A stretch of DNA of 64,000 bases from Caldilineaceae bacterium (lineage in GTDB: Bacteria > Chloroflexota > Anaerolineae > Caldilineales > Caldilineaceae): positions 1 to 64,000 of the forward strand of contig JAHBVF010000035.1 of the NCBI GenBank assembly GCA_019637685.1. The letters run 5' to 3'. The position numbers were made by a program, and so were the translations under genes. Below the pieces are notes generated by a model. That model was not told the origin of the DNA. It did not search any database and worked only from the letters and a program-made list of their open reading frames with translations. Below are positions 16,459-25,264 of this stretch, piece after piece. Numbering within the stretch: the stretch's first letter is position 1; each line of letters opens with the position of its first letter.

Positions 16459-17265
16459 TTAATATCCTATGCCTTTGAGGAATTTGATCATCCCCGCACT
16501 GCGTGTGGCCTCGCTGATTGGGTCGTCACCGCCGGGGAGGGGCTGGCCGGGGCAGGCAGTGACCCAGCGGTCAAAGCCGATGTCGTCCAGCGCGTCTTTG
16601 ATGGCAACAAAATCGATATCCTTGCCCTGGCCCACCTGCGTCCAGACCGGTTCGTAGAAGCCATCTTCCCGGCGGCTGGTGCTGGCCCAATCCTGCAAAT
16701 GGACGTAGTTGAGCTGGCTGGCAAAATCTTTGAGCGAATCCACCGGATCGTAGCCCCACAACTGGGCGTGGGAGACGTCGATGCAAAGTTTGGCCTTGTC
16801 CAGATTCGCCATATAGAGCTTCCAATGCGCAATGGAGTCCACCAGCAGATTGGTGTGGATGTGATAGGTGAGTTCCAGCCCCATCTGCCCCGCATACTCG
16901 GCCCACATATCCGCGCCCTCGGCCGCGGCCTTCACGTCGTCGTCGGTCACAGGCCGGCCTACGGGCTTCTGCCCATTCATATACATAAAGGCGTCGCAGC
17001 CCACCTCCGCGGCAAACTCCATACGCCGCTTGTTGCTTTCGATATTCTCCGGGTCCCGGCTGTCGGGTGTGCCATTGGCAGTCAGGACAGCCAGGGGCAT
17101 TCCGGTGTTGGCACAGATACGTTTGATGCGGGCGGGTGTGCCCATCCAGTTCAGGGGCAGGCGGCCCTCCCATCCATCCCAGCCCGCCGCGGCCAGAGCT
17201 TCCAGGCCCGGTTCCAGATCGGGATTCTTCCAGCGCAGGGTGCAGTAGCCAAGTTTGTAACTCAT
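16459..17265 (-). CDS. Sugar phosphate isomerase/epimerase, TIM barrel
   Basis: A 268-residue protein of the same superfamily as the gene at 12432 but clearly different in sequence. Metal-site phrases are GLELTYHIHTN, KLCIDVSHAQLWG and YVHLQDWAS. The opening MSYKLGYCTLRW is typical of inosose dehydratase or IolE-like proteins, which dehydrate or epimerise polyols. Its first codon lies 98 bases from the divergent rhamnose mutarotase gene, with a strong predicted promoter in the gap. The gaggaacaca stretch before the ATG is its ribosome site. Confidence 0.85.
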   Translation of the reverse strand: MSYKLGYCTLRWKNPDLEPGLEALAAAGWDGWEGRLPLNWMGTPARIKRICANTGMPLAVLTANGTPDSRDPENIESNKRRMEFAAEVGCDAFMYMNGQKPVGRPVTDDDVKAAAEGADMWAEYAGQMGLELTYHIHTNLLVDSIAHWKLYMANLDKAKLCIDVSHAQLWGYDPVDSLKDFASQLNYVHLQDWASTSRREDGFYEPVWTQVGQGKDIDFVAIKDALDDIGFDRWVTACPGQPLPGGDDPISEATRSAGMIKFLKGIGY

Positions 17266-17307
17266 TGTGTTCCTCCGTGGGGAATGGGGGTATAATCAGC
17301 GGATGTT

Positions 17308-17336
17308 ATTATAGAACGGGTGGGACACGACGACAA
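17308..17336 (-). promoter_or_regulatory. Predicted promoter of the minus-strand sugar genes
   Basis: On the minus strand, -35 TTGTCG (17336-17331) and -10 TATAAT (17313-17308) are 17 bases apart, 43 bases before the gene starting at 17265. A plus-strand TATAAT at 17291-17296 may serve the divergent gene at 17364 but lacks a good -35. Confidence 0.6.
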
Positions 17337-17363
17337 GCATCGAAAAACCAGAGGAAAGGCCCT

Positions 17364-17687
17364 ATGCAACGCTACGGAATGATTATCAAAGTCAAACCTG
17401 AATGGGAAGAGTCGTACAAACAGATTCACGCCCACACGTGGACCGGTGTGCTGGAACAGATCACCGCCTGCCACATACAAAATTATTCAATCTTTCTGCG
17501 GGATGGCTATCTCTTCAGCTATTTTGAATATGTGGGCGATGATTTTGGCGCGGATATGGCAAAAATGGCTGCGGACCCCATCACCCGGGCCTGGTGGAAA
17601 TTCACCGATCTCTGCCAGGAGCCGGTGGAGGGCGCCGCGCCCGGCGAAAAATGGGTGCCTATGGAAGAGGTCTTTCATCACGGCTAA
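17364..17687 (+). CDS. rhaM: L-rhamnose mutarotase family protein
   Basis: A 107-residue protein matches the ferredoxin-like L-rhamnose mutarotase fold in length and motifs: YGMIIKVKPEW at the start, the central histidine region QIHAHTW, and NYSIFLRDGYLFSYFEY. The C-terminal WWKFTDLCQEPV is typical. RhaM interconverts alpha and beta rhamnopyranose, feeding rhamnose catabolism; paralogues act on other sugars. Ribosome site gagga lies about nine bases before the ATG. The stop codon overlaps a large palindrome at 17687. Confidence 0.9.
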   Translation: MQRYGMIIKVKPEWEESYKQIHAHTWTGVLEQITACHIQNYSIFLRDGYLFSYFEYVGDDFGADMAKMAADPITRAWWKFTDLCQEPVEGAAPGEKWVPMEEVFHHG

Positions 17688-17747
17688 AGTGATGCTCGAT
17701 TGAAAACCGGCATTTGACGAGTGCTGGTCTCCAATCGAGCATCACTT
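17687..17747. repeat. Large palindrome at convergent gene ends
   Basis: A perfect 16-bp inverted repeat (17687-17702 with 17732-17747) has an inner 7-bp stem with one wobble in the loop. It begins at the last base of the rhaM stop codon and separates the convergent serine hydrolase gene. It can act as a terminator in both directions. Confidence 0.65.
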
Positions 17748-17806
17748 CAGGCCAATCGTAGCGGGTATCCGGTGACTGAACGCCGACACCCGACGCATAA
17801 CAACCT

Positions 17807-19183
17807 TCACGATTTCCTGTGAATCCGCCCGCCCAGACGCAGCCAGACGATTTCTCCATTTTCTGCGCGCAGCACCTCGCCCCGGTTGCCCGCGGATGGC
17901 CCGTCTGTGATGAGCAGTCTGTCTGGCGCTGTGAACAAAGCCGGTGCGGGGGGCGGCGTGGGACCGGGCGGCGTATCCTTTTTGGGGAAGCCGCCTTTGG
18001 GAATGACTTGAAGCATCAGCCCGGTATCGGTGGCGGTCACGTCCAGATCGCTGAGGGCCGCGCGGTAGTGGCCCGCGTATTCGGCCAGTTCCTGGGGGGA
18101 AAGTGTCAGCCGGGTTGGCTCGTCCGCAACCAGCCCGACGAACTTCTCCAGCGCCCACTTGACCACCCGCCCGTGGAGAGTGCGGCCCCGATCCGCGTTG
18201 GTGAGTACGGTTATGGCAAAGTTCCGCGCCGGGACAAAAAGAAACGCCGACATTTGCCCCTTCGTCGCGCCCCCGTGGGCGACAGTTTTCAAGCCGCCGA
18301 TCTCGCCCAGCAGCCAGGAGACGCCCACGGCTTTTGTCCCGCTGCCCGCTTCGGCCAACTCGGACTGCATCAGCGCCATTGAAGCCGGTGACAGCAGCCG
18401 CTCCCCGCTCTCGGATTCCCCACCGCCCAGATGGAAACGGGCATAGCGCAGTTGATCCTTCACTGTGGAAATCAGCCCGCCCACACAGTTGGCATTGCGG
18501 GCCAGCGCCCACGGACGCGCGACTTCTGCCCTGGCCTTCGTTGGGTCTTCGGCGTCCAGCACCTGATGGCCCACCGCGCAGCGATGGGTAATGGCATCGG
18601 CCGCGCGGAAAAAGGACATTTCCATGCCCAGTGGCTCCAACACCAGTCTGCGGGCCGCATCCTCGTAGGGCTGGCCGGTGACAGCTTCGATCACCCGGCC
18701 CGCCAAGCCAAAACCCGCATTGTTGTAGGACCAGACTTCGCCCAGGGGTGTCAGTTGGGGCAGGTCGGCCATTCTGGCCACGTATTGGGCCAGCGCATCG
18801 TCGCCGTCGCCGGTGTCGTCGAAATAGTCACCCATCCAGCCGCCAGTGTGGGTGAAGCAGTGGCGCAGGGTCACTCGTTCAGCCACTGCGTCGTCGGAAA
18901 GGCGCAGATCGGGCAGATAGCGGCGGATGGGTGTGTCCAGGTCCAACTGGCCCGCCTCCACCAGACGCATAGCCGCGGTAGCGGTGATGGTTTTGGTGGT
19001 GGAGCCGATCTGAAAAAGGGTGTCGCTGTCCACAGGCAGCGGGTGGTTGACATTTGTCACACCGAAACCGGCGGTGTATTCCTGTCCGTTGTGGAGGATG
19101 CCCACGGCTACGCCGGGCACATGCCAGTGGGCCATTTCGTCGGTAACAAACTGTGTAAGAGCTTCGTGCAGAGGTGATGTCAT
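17807..19183 (-). CDS. Beta-lactamase-fold serine hydrolase
   Basis: A 458-residue protein of the class C beta-lactamase/penicillin-binding-protein superfamily. Ser-x-x-Lys lies in GSTTKTI (about residues 56-62), Tyr-x-Asn in WSYNNAGFG, and the third motif is HGGATKG. A C-terminal beta-rich extension of about 100 residues follows. No signal peptide is seen from the ATG at 19183, which has ggag seven bases upstream. Family members are esterases, peptidases or amidases; real beta-lactamase activity is not implied. It is followed upstream by the GH5 gene 20 bases away. Confidence 0.87.
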   Translation of the reverse strand: MTSPLHEALTQFVTDEMAHWHVPGVAVGILHNGQEYTAGFGVTNVNHPLPVDSDTLFQIGSTTKTITATAAMRLVEAGQLDLDTPIRRYLPDLRLSDDAVAERVTLRHCFTHTGGWMGDYFDDTGDGDDALAQYVARMADLPQLTPLGEVWSYNNAGFGLAGRVIEAVTGQPYEDAARRLVLEPLGMEMSFFRAADAITHRCAVGHQVLDAEDPTKARAEVARPWALARNANCVGGLISTVKDQLRYARFHLGGGESESGERLLSPASMALMQSELAEAGSGTKAVGVSWLLGEIGGLKTVAHGGATKGQMSAFLFVPARNFAITVLTNADRGRTLHGRVVKWALEKFVGLVADEPTRLTLSPQELAEYAGHYRAALSDLDVTATDTGLMLQVIPKGGFPKKDTPPGPTPPPAPALFTAPDRLLITDGPSAGNRGEVLRAENGEIVWLRLGGRIHRKS

Positions 19184-19203
19184 AACGCGTCTCCGGACAG
19201 CGA

Positions 19204-20262
19204 TTATTGGGGAAGCAATGCCCCCAGCAGTTCCTCTTTCCACATCCCCGCCACCCGATCATACGCGCCAAAGCCCGCGCCAAATCCCCAATAGGCCCAG
19301 CTCATGCCCAGGCTCTCGGCAGTGCGGGCAACGGCCGCGGTATACTGGACCCGTGAGTCCATATCGGCCCGACTGTACGCGCCAAACTCGCCCAGATAGA
19401 TGGGATAGCCGTTCTTTTCGCCCCAGCGGGCGGCCCGGTTCAGGTCCGACTCCACGGCCCCGCGGTGGAAGGCCGTGTCCTCCCAGGTGGTTCCCAGCCA
19501 GAAATCAGAGCCGCCCACCCATTCCGCGCCCTGGTGGGTGAAGCGGAAGGGTTCGTAGTAGTGGATGGAAACGATCAGGTGCTTGTCCTCTGGGGGCAGG
19601 GCGAGGGAGTGGAGCAGGCCGATATTGTACCAGTTGCCCGGCCCCACAATCAGATTGCGGGTGGGGTTGCTGGTGCGGATGGCGGTGATGGCATGGGGGA
19701 ACAGATCGTTCCAGGCAAGAGGGGTCAACCTGTCGTGGGGTTCGTTGAGCAGTTCAAAGAGGACTGCATCCGGCGCGCCCGCGTAGTGTTCGGCGATCTG
19801 CTGCCACAGGGCCAGAAAGCGATCCGTGTGTCCTGGGGGGTCGCTGAATAGCTCGTCGTAGTGGTGGATGTTCAGCACCACCAACAGATTGTTCTTCAGC
19901 GCCTGCTCCACCACCCAATCGATGCGGGCGAAAAAGTCCGGGTCAATTGTGTAGGGTGGATCGGCCAGGGCGTGGGCGTTCCAGCGGATGGGCACGCGCA
20001 CGTGCTGGAAGCCCGCATCGGCGATGGCCGTGAAATAGTCCTCCCGGAGAGTGACACCCCACGCGCCTTCGATTGGTCCTTCCAGCGCGTTGCCCAGATT
20101 GATGCCCCGGCCCAACTGCCGGTTCTGCACAAAGGGGTCTACACCGGGCTGCTGAACCGCGGAAATCCAGGCTGGCTGCTGCCAGGTCACAGGGGAGCAG
20201 GCGGCGAGGAGAAAAATAAAGAAAAGGAAAAACGAAAAACGCAGAGAGGGATGGGTTTGCAT
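19204..20262 (-). CDS. GH5-family glycoside hydrolase lipoprotein
   Basis: The 352-residue protein has an N-terminal hydrophobic stretch ending in the lipobox LLAAC (Cys22) and a GH5 catalytic domain. RVPIRWN, the conserved His pair in LNIHHYDE, the acid/base Glu in LLNEPHD, HYYEPF and the nucleophile Glu in LGEFGAYS are present in order. It should cleave beta-linked polysaccharides such as beta-glucans or mannans at the cell surface. Its ATG overlaps the purM stop, an odd coupling of a secreted glycosidase with purine synthesis. Lipoprotein export fits scavenging of plant or microbial glycans. Confidence 0.9.
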   Translation of the reverse strand: MQTHPSLRFSFFLFFIFLLAACSPVTWQQPAWISAVQQPGVDPFVQNRQLGRGINLGNALEGPIEGAWGVTLREDYFTAIADAGFQHVRVPIRWNAHALADPPYTIDPDFFARIDWVVEQALKNNLLVVLNIHHYDELFSDPPGHTDRFLALWQQIAEHYAGAPDAVLFELLNEPHDRLTPLAWNDLFPHAITAIRTSNPTRNLIVGPGNWYNIGLLHSLALPPEDKHLIVSIHYYEPFRFTHQGAEWVGGSDFWLGTTWEDTAFHRGAVESDLNRAARWGEKNGYPIYLGEFGAYSRADMDSRVQYTAAVARTAESLGMSWAYWGFGAGFGAYDRVAGMWKEELLGALLPQ

Positions 20263-21281
20263 CAGCGCAGATCAACTTTTGGTGCGCCGTCAGTGATGAC
20301 CAATTCCCCCATCACCACCGCATCGGGCAGGACGGCACGAACAGACGCCACTGCATCTGCGCCCACCACTGCCACCATTCCCACGCCCATATTCCAGACC
20401 CGATAGGCTTCGGTGCTGTCGATGCCGCTCCATTCCACCAGTTTGCGGAAGAGGGGCGGGACCTCCCAACTGGACCGGTCGATGCGGGCGGAGAGACCCG
20501 CGGGCAGGATGCGGGGCAGGTTGTCCAGAAAGCCGCCGCCGGTGATGTGGGCCAGCCCTTTCACGGCCACGCCGGCGGCGCGCAGGGCAGCAATCTCGGC
20601 CACGTACGCTTTGTGGGGAATCAGCAGCGCATCGGCCAACCCAACGCCGGAGTCGTCGAAGGGCGCGGACAAATCCCGGCCTTCGATGGCTTTGCGGATG
20701 AGGGAGTAGCCGTTGGTGTGGGGGCTGACGCTGGGCAGGCCGATAAGAACGTCCCCAGCCTGCATAGCGTCAGAACGGGGCAGGAGTTGGTCCCGGCCCA
20801 CGACGCCGACAATTGTGCCCGCCAGGTCAAAGCTGCCGGGAGTGTAGACGCCGGGCATCTCCGCGGTCTCGCCGCCCAGGAGCGCGCAGCCGATGGCCCG
20901 GCAGGCGTCGGCCACACCGGTCACAGCCGCGGCCACGTGCTCCGGCACGATTTTGGAGGTGGCGATGTAGTCCAGAAAGAAGAGGGGCCGCGCGCCCTGC
21001 ACCAGAATGTCATTGGCGCAGTGGTTGACAATGTCGTGGCCGATGCCCTCCCAGCAGCCCATCTGCGCAGCCAGCTTGACTTTCGTCCCCACCCCGTCGG
21101 TGGAGGCCACCAGCACCGGATTGGCGGGCAGATCGGTCAGCGCAAAGAGACCGCCAAAGCTGCCCACATCGGCCAGCACAGCCGGCGTGTAGGTGGCGCG
21201 CACACTGGCTTTCATCATTTCCACGGCACGGGTAGCGGCGTCGATGTCCACCCCCGCGGCGGCATAGGCAGATTCAGGCAT
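20262..21281 (-). CDS. purM: Phosphoribosylformylglycinamidine cyclo-ligase
   Basis: The 339-residue AIR synthetase catalyses ATP-dependent closure of FGAM to AIR, step five of purine synthesis. Family signatures are STDGVGTKVKLA, GHDIVNHCANDILVQGA, LGGETAEMPG and THITGGG-like (AHITGGGFLDNLPRI). The full length is present. The start overlaps the stop of the orphan HicB gene by eight bases, and its stop overlaps the GH5 start. It is separated from the main pur cluster by HMG-CoA reductase and an IS66 element. Confidence 0.95.
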   Translation of the reverse strand: MPESAYAAAGVDIDAATRAVEMMKASVRATYTPAVLADVGSFGGLFALTDLPANPVLVASTDGVGTKVKLAAQMGCWEGIGHDIVNHCANDILVQGARPLFFLDYIATSKIVPEHVAAAVTGVADACRAIGCALLGGETAEMPGVYTPGSFDLAGTIVGVVGRDQLLPRSDAMQAGDVLIGLPSVSPHTNGYSLIRKAIEGRDLSAPFDDSGVGLADALLIPHKAYVAEIAALRAAGVAVKGLAHITGGGFLDNLPRILPAGLSARIDRSSWEVPPLFRKLVEWSGIDSTEAYRVWNMGVGMVAVVGADAVASVRAVLPDAVVMGELVITDGAPKVDLR

Positions 21282-21489
21282 ACATCAGTTGTCCTTTGGA
21301 TTCAGGGATACGTCGCCCCATCTCGCAGGCTATCTCAATCCACTCCTGGATAATCACTCCCACGTTCGCCAGCGCCGCCTGATAGGTAGGGCCATCCGCC
21401 ATACAGCCAGCCAACTCTGGCACTTCGGCGATAAACGCTTCGTCTTCGTCACTCCAATACAGGAGCATTTCATATTTGTTCGTCTTCAT
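21274..21489 (-). CDS. Orphan HicB-family antitoxin-like protein
   Basis: A 71-residue protein consists of the HicB partial RNase H-like fold: YEMLLYWSDEDEAFIAEVPE then GCMADGPTYQAALANV and a helix ending IPESKGQ. HicB normally neutralises the HicA mRNA-cleaving toxin. No HicA-like gene (about 60-80 residues) lies on either side, and no DNA-binding C-terminal domain is present. Solitary HicB-like proteins are common in Chloroflexota and cyanobacteria, so it may have another role. Its last bases overlap the purM start, so it is translationally linked to purM. Confidence 0.85.
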   Translation of the reverse strand: MKTNKYEMLLYWSDEDEAFIAEVPELAGCMADGPTYQAALANVGVIIQEWIEIACEMGRRIPESKGQLMYA

Positions 21490-21530
21490 CCGTGCAAATC
21501 CGCCCAATCAGCGTCATCCGCGTTCCATTC

Positions 21531-23072
21531 CTACCGATTGCGCCCGTACTGCTCGTGGCTGCTCACCCAATCCAGCGAGCTGATGGCTGCGGCCAGGGAA
21601 AGTTCACCGGCCAGGACAGTGCCCGCCACGATTTCGGCGAATTTGTTGACTTTGCCCTTGCCGATGCAGTCCAATAACCCCAGACACTCCCGCTGAGTAG
21701 CCAGACCCGTGCCGCCGCCGTAGGTCGCCACAATCAGCGAGGGAATGGTGATGGAGATGTAGAGATCGTTCTCCGGTGTCAATTCTGTGTAGAGAATCCC
21801 CGCGGATGACTCGGAGACGTTCGCCACATCCTGGCCCGTAGCCATAAAGATCGCGGTGATGGCGTTGGCCGAGTGCAGCCCGTTGTTGTTCACCCCGGCC
21901 AGAATCGACCCCACATTGGCCACGCCGTAGTGATAGGACAACTGCTCCGGCGTCACCCGCATATTCTGGATCAGCACATCCCTGGGCACAATCGCCTCGG
22001 CTGTCACCCGCTTGCCCCGGGTGCGCATAATATTGACCTGACTGGCCTTTTTGTCCGTGGCAAAGTTGCTTTCCAGGAAGAAACGCTGGACGCCGGTGTA
22101 GTTGTCCAGCACCCAGGAGCAGGCGGCAAAGGTGGCCCGCCCCACCATATTTTGTCCGGCCGCGTCGCCAGTGGTGTAGTTGAAGCGCAGGAAAGCGAAT
22201 TTGTTGGACTGGTAGCAGTCGATGTTGTCCAGCTTCGCCACGCTGGAGGTCGCCTCCGCCTGCTCCCGGATGACGTCCATATTCTCGTCCACCCACTTGA
22301 CGAAATCCCGCGCGCCCCGGGCATCCGCAAAGATAAAGACCGGCGCGCGCTGCATCGCGTCAGCCACAACCGTACACGTGACGCCTCCGCTCAGATTGAG
22401 CAGTTTCATTCCCCGGTTGTAGGAGGCCACAAGCGTGCCTTCGGTGGTTGCCAGAGGAATAATAAACTCTCCCTGCGCGTGCTCGCCGTTGATGGTCAGC
22501 GGCCCGGCAAAGCCCAGGGGAATTTGCACAACGCCGGTAAAATTCTCCACATTGCCCGCGGTGGTGTGGGCATCGAAAGAATAGTGGGTAATGTGCTCGA
22601 CTTCGGTGTGTGCAAAATCGGCCACAAAACGCTGGCGTGCCTCGATAATCTCCGGGCTGTAGTCGTCGTTGCGATCCCGGGGGATGCTGGTCAGCTTGTT
22701 GGTCTCGGAGATGGCGTCGTCCACACTGAATTTGATGCGCCCAAAGGGTTTGGTCTTGACCGACAGTTCAATTTCATGCTTGCCCTTGGCCAGCCCATCA
22801 CCACTGATCTTCACGTCCACAATCTGGCGCAAGGGGAAGTCGATGGGGTTGGCTTCGCTGATGCCAGCGGGCTTCACCTGCTGGCCGTCGCCCATATCCA
22901 GGCTGATAGCACTGCCGGGCACTGCTTTGCCATCGATGCGTACCTCCTGGAATTCGGTAATCTGGGCGTCGCTCAACCGGTTCTTGATATTGAAACGCAC
23001 CCCGCCATCCACATTTTCCAGGCTGCCAAAGGTGTACAGCCGTTTGAGCAACATACTGGGAATCAACGCCAT
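21531..23072 (-). CDS. Hydroxymethylglutaryl-CoA reductase, class I type
   Basis: The 513-residue protein has an N-terminal beta-rich region of about 115 residues, then the HMG-CoA reductase catalytic core. IPLGFAGPL, the catalytic Glu in ATTEGTLVASYNRG, Lys in NFATDKKAS, Asp in GQDVANV and the glycine-rich YGGGTGLATQREC are visible. A His near the C-terminus (SSHEQYG) may be the catalytic acid. It makes mevalonate for isoprenoids with NADPH. The N-terminal extension is not a membrane region and I do not recognise it. Start 23072 is chosen for its aggagaggaa ribosome site. Other mevalonate genes are not in the window. Confidence 0.9.
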   Translation of the reverse strand: MALIPSMLLKRLYTFGSLENVDGGVRFNIKNRLSDAQITEFQEVRIDGKAVPGSAISLDMGDGQQVKPAGISEANPIDFPLRQIVDVKISGDGLAKGKHEIELSVKTKPFGRIKFSVDDAISETNKLTSIPRDRNDDYSPEIIEARQRFVADFAHTEVEHITHYSFDAHTTAGNVENFTGVVQIPLGFAGPLTINGEHAQGEFIIPLATTEGTLVASYNRGMKLLNLSGGVTCTVVADAMQRAPVFIFADARGARDFVKWVDENMDVIREQAEATSSVAKLDNIDCYQSNKFAFLRFNYTTGDAAGQNMVGRATFAACSWVLDNYTGVQRFFLESNFATDKKASQVNIMRTRGKRVTAEAIVPRDVLIQNMRVTPEQLSYHYGVANVGSILAGVNNNGLHSANAITAIFMATGQDVANVSESSAGILYTELTPENDLYISITIPSLIVATYGGGTGLATQRECLGLLDCIGKGKVNKFAEIVAGTVLAGELSLAAAISSLDWVSSHEQYGRNR

Positions 23073-23199
23073 CGGTTCTTCCTCTCCTTCAATTACGATA
23101 AAAGATGCCACACAAACGGATTATTTTCTCGTATAACCCGCATCAAAAACACAGTACTGCATTCGCGTAGAGTTCCCAGATCGTACTGAGCGCAGCGTC

Positions 23200-23270
23200 A
23201 ACAAAGTTTTTTGGGCGTAGAAGTTCGACTTTTCAGAAAAGTCGAACTTCTGTAGTCGAATAACTTTGTT
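23200..23270. repeat. Compound palindrome, family A copy 1
   Basis: Inner arms AGAAGTTCGACTTTT (23219-23233) and their complement (23237-23251) have a 3-base loop. Outer 9-bp arms (23200-23208 with 23262-23270) surround them. The same inner palindrome recurs at 28446 and, with paired substitutions, at 39092. Confidence 0.85.
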
Positions 23271-23299
23271 TCCAGTGTACTGAGCACCTAATGGGGATA

Positions 23300-23503
23300 T
23301 TATGGGACAGACCCGCCCTGGAGTGTGTATCCACAGATAAGCACGCGTCTGTCGTCTGGGTATGCTTCAACAATCTGCCCATCCAACACAGTATCAACCA
23401 TATCCTGCCGAACAAAGCCTTCTTTTAAAGCGTGTAAAACCGCGTAACTGCGGATTAGATAGTCGCCGCTACGCACTCTCTGACGGATGGTTTCTATCTC
23501 CAT
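23300..23503 (-). pseudogene. Truncated DUF4258-like protein
   Basis: The 67 residues match the start of DUF4258 proteins (IRQRVRSGDYLIRSYAVLHA, then DMVDTVLDGQIVEAYP and RRVLICGYTL). The usual C-terminal third with the conserved His (LHVVCEY-like) is missing: reading stops shortly after GYTLQGG. DUF4258 is related to relE/barnase-type toxins in some reviews. The truncation lies next to repeats and about 90 bases from an IS66 insertion, so this is probably a decayed gene. A short functional protein cannot be excluded. Confidence 0.5.
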
Positions 23504-23582
23504 CACTGAGCCTTAGGCCGTTCAAAGAAAATAAATCCCCGATCCGGCGACAATTTCCCTGAACGGCTTAGGCTTTTCCAAA

Positions 23583-25147
23583 TCAATTTGGTGACTATTC
23601 AGGCTGAACTGAACGCAAGAAAGATCAAACAAAAAGCAAATGTGAATCCAATAGGATTCGGCGAAACTAAGGCAATATGAGCGATTTCCCCAGAGTCACA
23701 CGCGAAGAGTTAGAGAAACTGGATAAGGCAGCACTCATCAACTTGGTGCTGTTGTTTCAGGCACAACTGGAAAAACTGAGTCAACGCGTCCATCATCTGG
23801 AAGACCAGGTGGCGAAGAACAGTAGCAACAGCAGCAAACCATCGGGCAGCGAGGGGTTGACAAAGCCGAAAACCCAAAGTCTGCGGCGGTCAGAAGGACG
23901 CAAGCCGGGAGGTCAAGAAGGACATGAAGGGCACACATTGTGCAGGGTGGATAAACCGGACCATAGGCAAGTGCATGGATTGAACAGTTGCCCCCACTGC
24001 GAGAATGACCTGTCCCATGTGGCGGTGAGCGGCTGGGAATCACGCCAGGTCTTTGATATTCCCCCCGTCCAAATTGAAGTGACCGAACATCAGGCCGAAA
24101 TCAAAGAATGCCCAGCCTGTGGCAAGGAAGCACGGGCGACGTTTCCAGCCGGTGTGACCCAGCCGGTGCAGTACGGTCCGCGACTCCAGGTGCAAGCCAG
24201 CTATCTGAACAACTACCATTTCATCCCGATTGCCCGTACCTGTGAGTTGCTCAACGATTTCTATGGGCAAGCACCAGCGTATGCCTTTGTAGGCGAGGCC
24301 AATCAGTCTGTCGAAACAAGCATCGAACCTGCTCTGACCAAAATTCGAGAGCAACTGACCCAGGCGGATGTGGTGCATTTCGATGAAACCGGGATGCGGG
24401 TCGCAGGTCAAACCCAATGGGTTCATGCGGCGGCTACGGACTCCTTGACTTACTATGACATCCATCAGAAGCGGGGGCAGACGGCCATGACTGCCATGGG
24501 CATCCTGCCCAACTTCCGCGGACGTGCGCTCCACGATCATTGGAAGCCCTATCAGAACTTCACTGAATGCGCACACGCCTTCTGCAATGCCCACCATCTG
24601 CGCGAACTGCAATTCGTTACTGACCAGTACGAGCAGGCTTGGGCTACGGAACTGGCCCAACTCCTCTTGGATGGCAAAGCCGAGGTGGCGAATGCTGACC
24701 CTGAGGGAACTTCATTATCGCCAGACCGTCTTGACTATTATGACCAACGCTACCGGGCCATTCTGCAACAGGGCTTTGCGGCCAATCCACCGCCTGAACT
24801 GCCCCGTAGCAAACCGCGAGGACGTCCCAAACAATCCCCGCCGAAGAACCTGCTCGACCGGCTTGACAAGCATCAGTCTTCTATCCTGACTTACTTGTCT
24901 GACTTCCGCGTGCCCTTTGACAACAATCTGGTCGAACGCGATGTCCGCATGGTCAAGGTCAAACAGAAGGTGTCCGGTGCTTTCCGTACCCCAAGTGGCG
25001 CCAGTTCTTTCTGTGCCATTCGCAGCTACATCTCCACCGTCCGCAAGCAGGGTGGCAATGTTATCTTTGCTCTTCAGTCCGCTTTGGATGGCCAACCCTT
25101 CATTCCACCTGCCCCTCCCTTCCCAGCCTGAATAGTCACTCAATTTG
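23583..25147 (+). mobile_element. Complete IS66-family insertion sequence with target duplication
   Basis: The element spans 23591-25139 (1549 bp). Its terminal inverted repeats GTGACTATTCAGGCTG lie at 23591-23606 and, inverted, at 25124-25139. It is flanked by an exact 8-bp direct repeat TCAATTTG (23583-23590 and 25140-25147), the duplication size of the IS66 family. It holds one transposase gene and no tnpA/tnpB, as in the ISBst12-like group. It landed in the loop of a 12-bp palindrome (23570-23581 with 25161-25172). The matching target repeats suggest recent insertion. Confidence 0.93.
23677..25131 (+). CDS. IS66 family transposase (TnpC type)
   Basis: A 484-residue transposase. An N-terminal leucine-zipper-like coiled coil (residues 10-50) is followed by the KNSSNSSKPSG linker, a zinc-finger domain with two CxxC pairs (NSCPHCEND and KECPACGK) and the DDE catalytic core. 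The core includes VVHFDETGMRV, the Asp in LHDHWKPY and the Glu in NNLVERDVRM. It appears intact. The stop codon (25129-25131) lies inside the right inverted repeat, so the element is packed to its limit. Confidence 0.95.
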   Translation: MSDFPRVTREELEKLDKAALINLVLLFQAQLEKLSQRVHHLEDQVAKNSSNSSKPSGSEGLTKPKTQSLRRSEGRKPGGQEGHEGHTLCRVDKPDHRQVHGLNSCPHCENDLSHVAVSGWESRQVFDIPPVQIEVTEHQAEIKECPACGKEARATFPAGVTQPVQYGPRLQVQASYLNNYHFIPIARTCELLNDFYGQAPAYAFVGEANQSVETSIEPALTKIREQLTQADVVHFDETGMRVAGQTQWVHAAATDSLTYYDIHQKRGQTAMTAMGILPNFRGRALHDHWKPYQNFTECAHAFCNAHHLRELQFVTDQYEQAWATELAQLLLDGKAEVANADPEGTSLSPDRLDYYDQRYRAILQQGFAANPPPELPRSKPRGRPKQSPPKNLLDRLDKHQSSILTYLSDFRVPFDNNLVERDVRMVKVKQKVSGAFRTPSGASSFCAIRSYISTVRKQGGNVIFALQSALDGQPFIPPAPPFPA

Positions 25148-25264
25148 GAGAATTTATTTATTGGAAAAGCCTTATCCGTTTCGGTTGATATACTGCTGCT
25201 TACCCCGCACTCCGCGAGCTATTGTACTGACTTTCGTGTCAGGGAGCAAAGCGGAGCAGAATCG

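Noticed and set aside
14118-17295. Long plus-strand reading frames opposite the sugar genes
   Set aside because: They are antisense shadows in high-GC coding DNA; the minus-strand proteins match known families with motifs in order.
23570-25172. AGGCTTTTCCAA arms as the IS66 ends
   Set aside because: No target duplication fits them, while GTGACTATTCAGGCTG ends are flanked by an exact 8-bp duplication.
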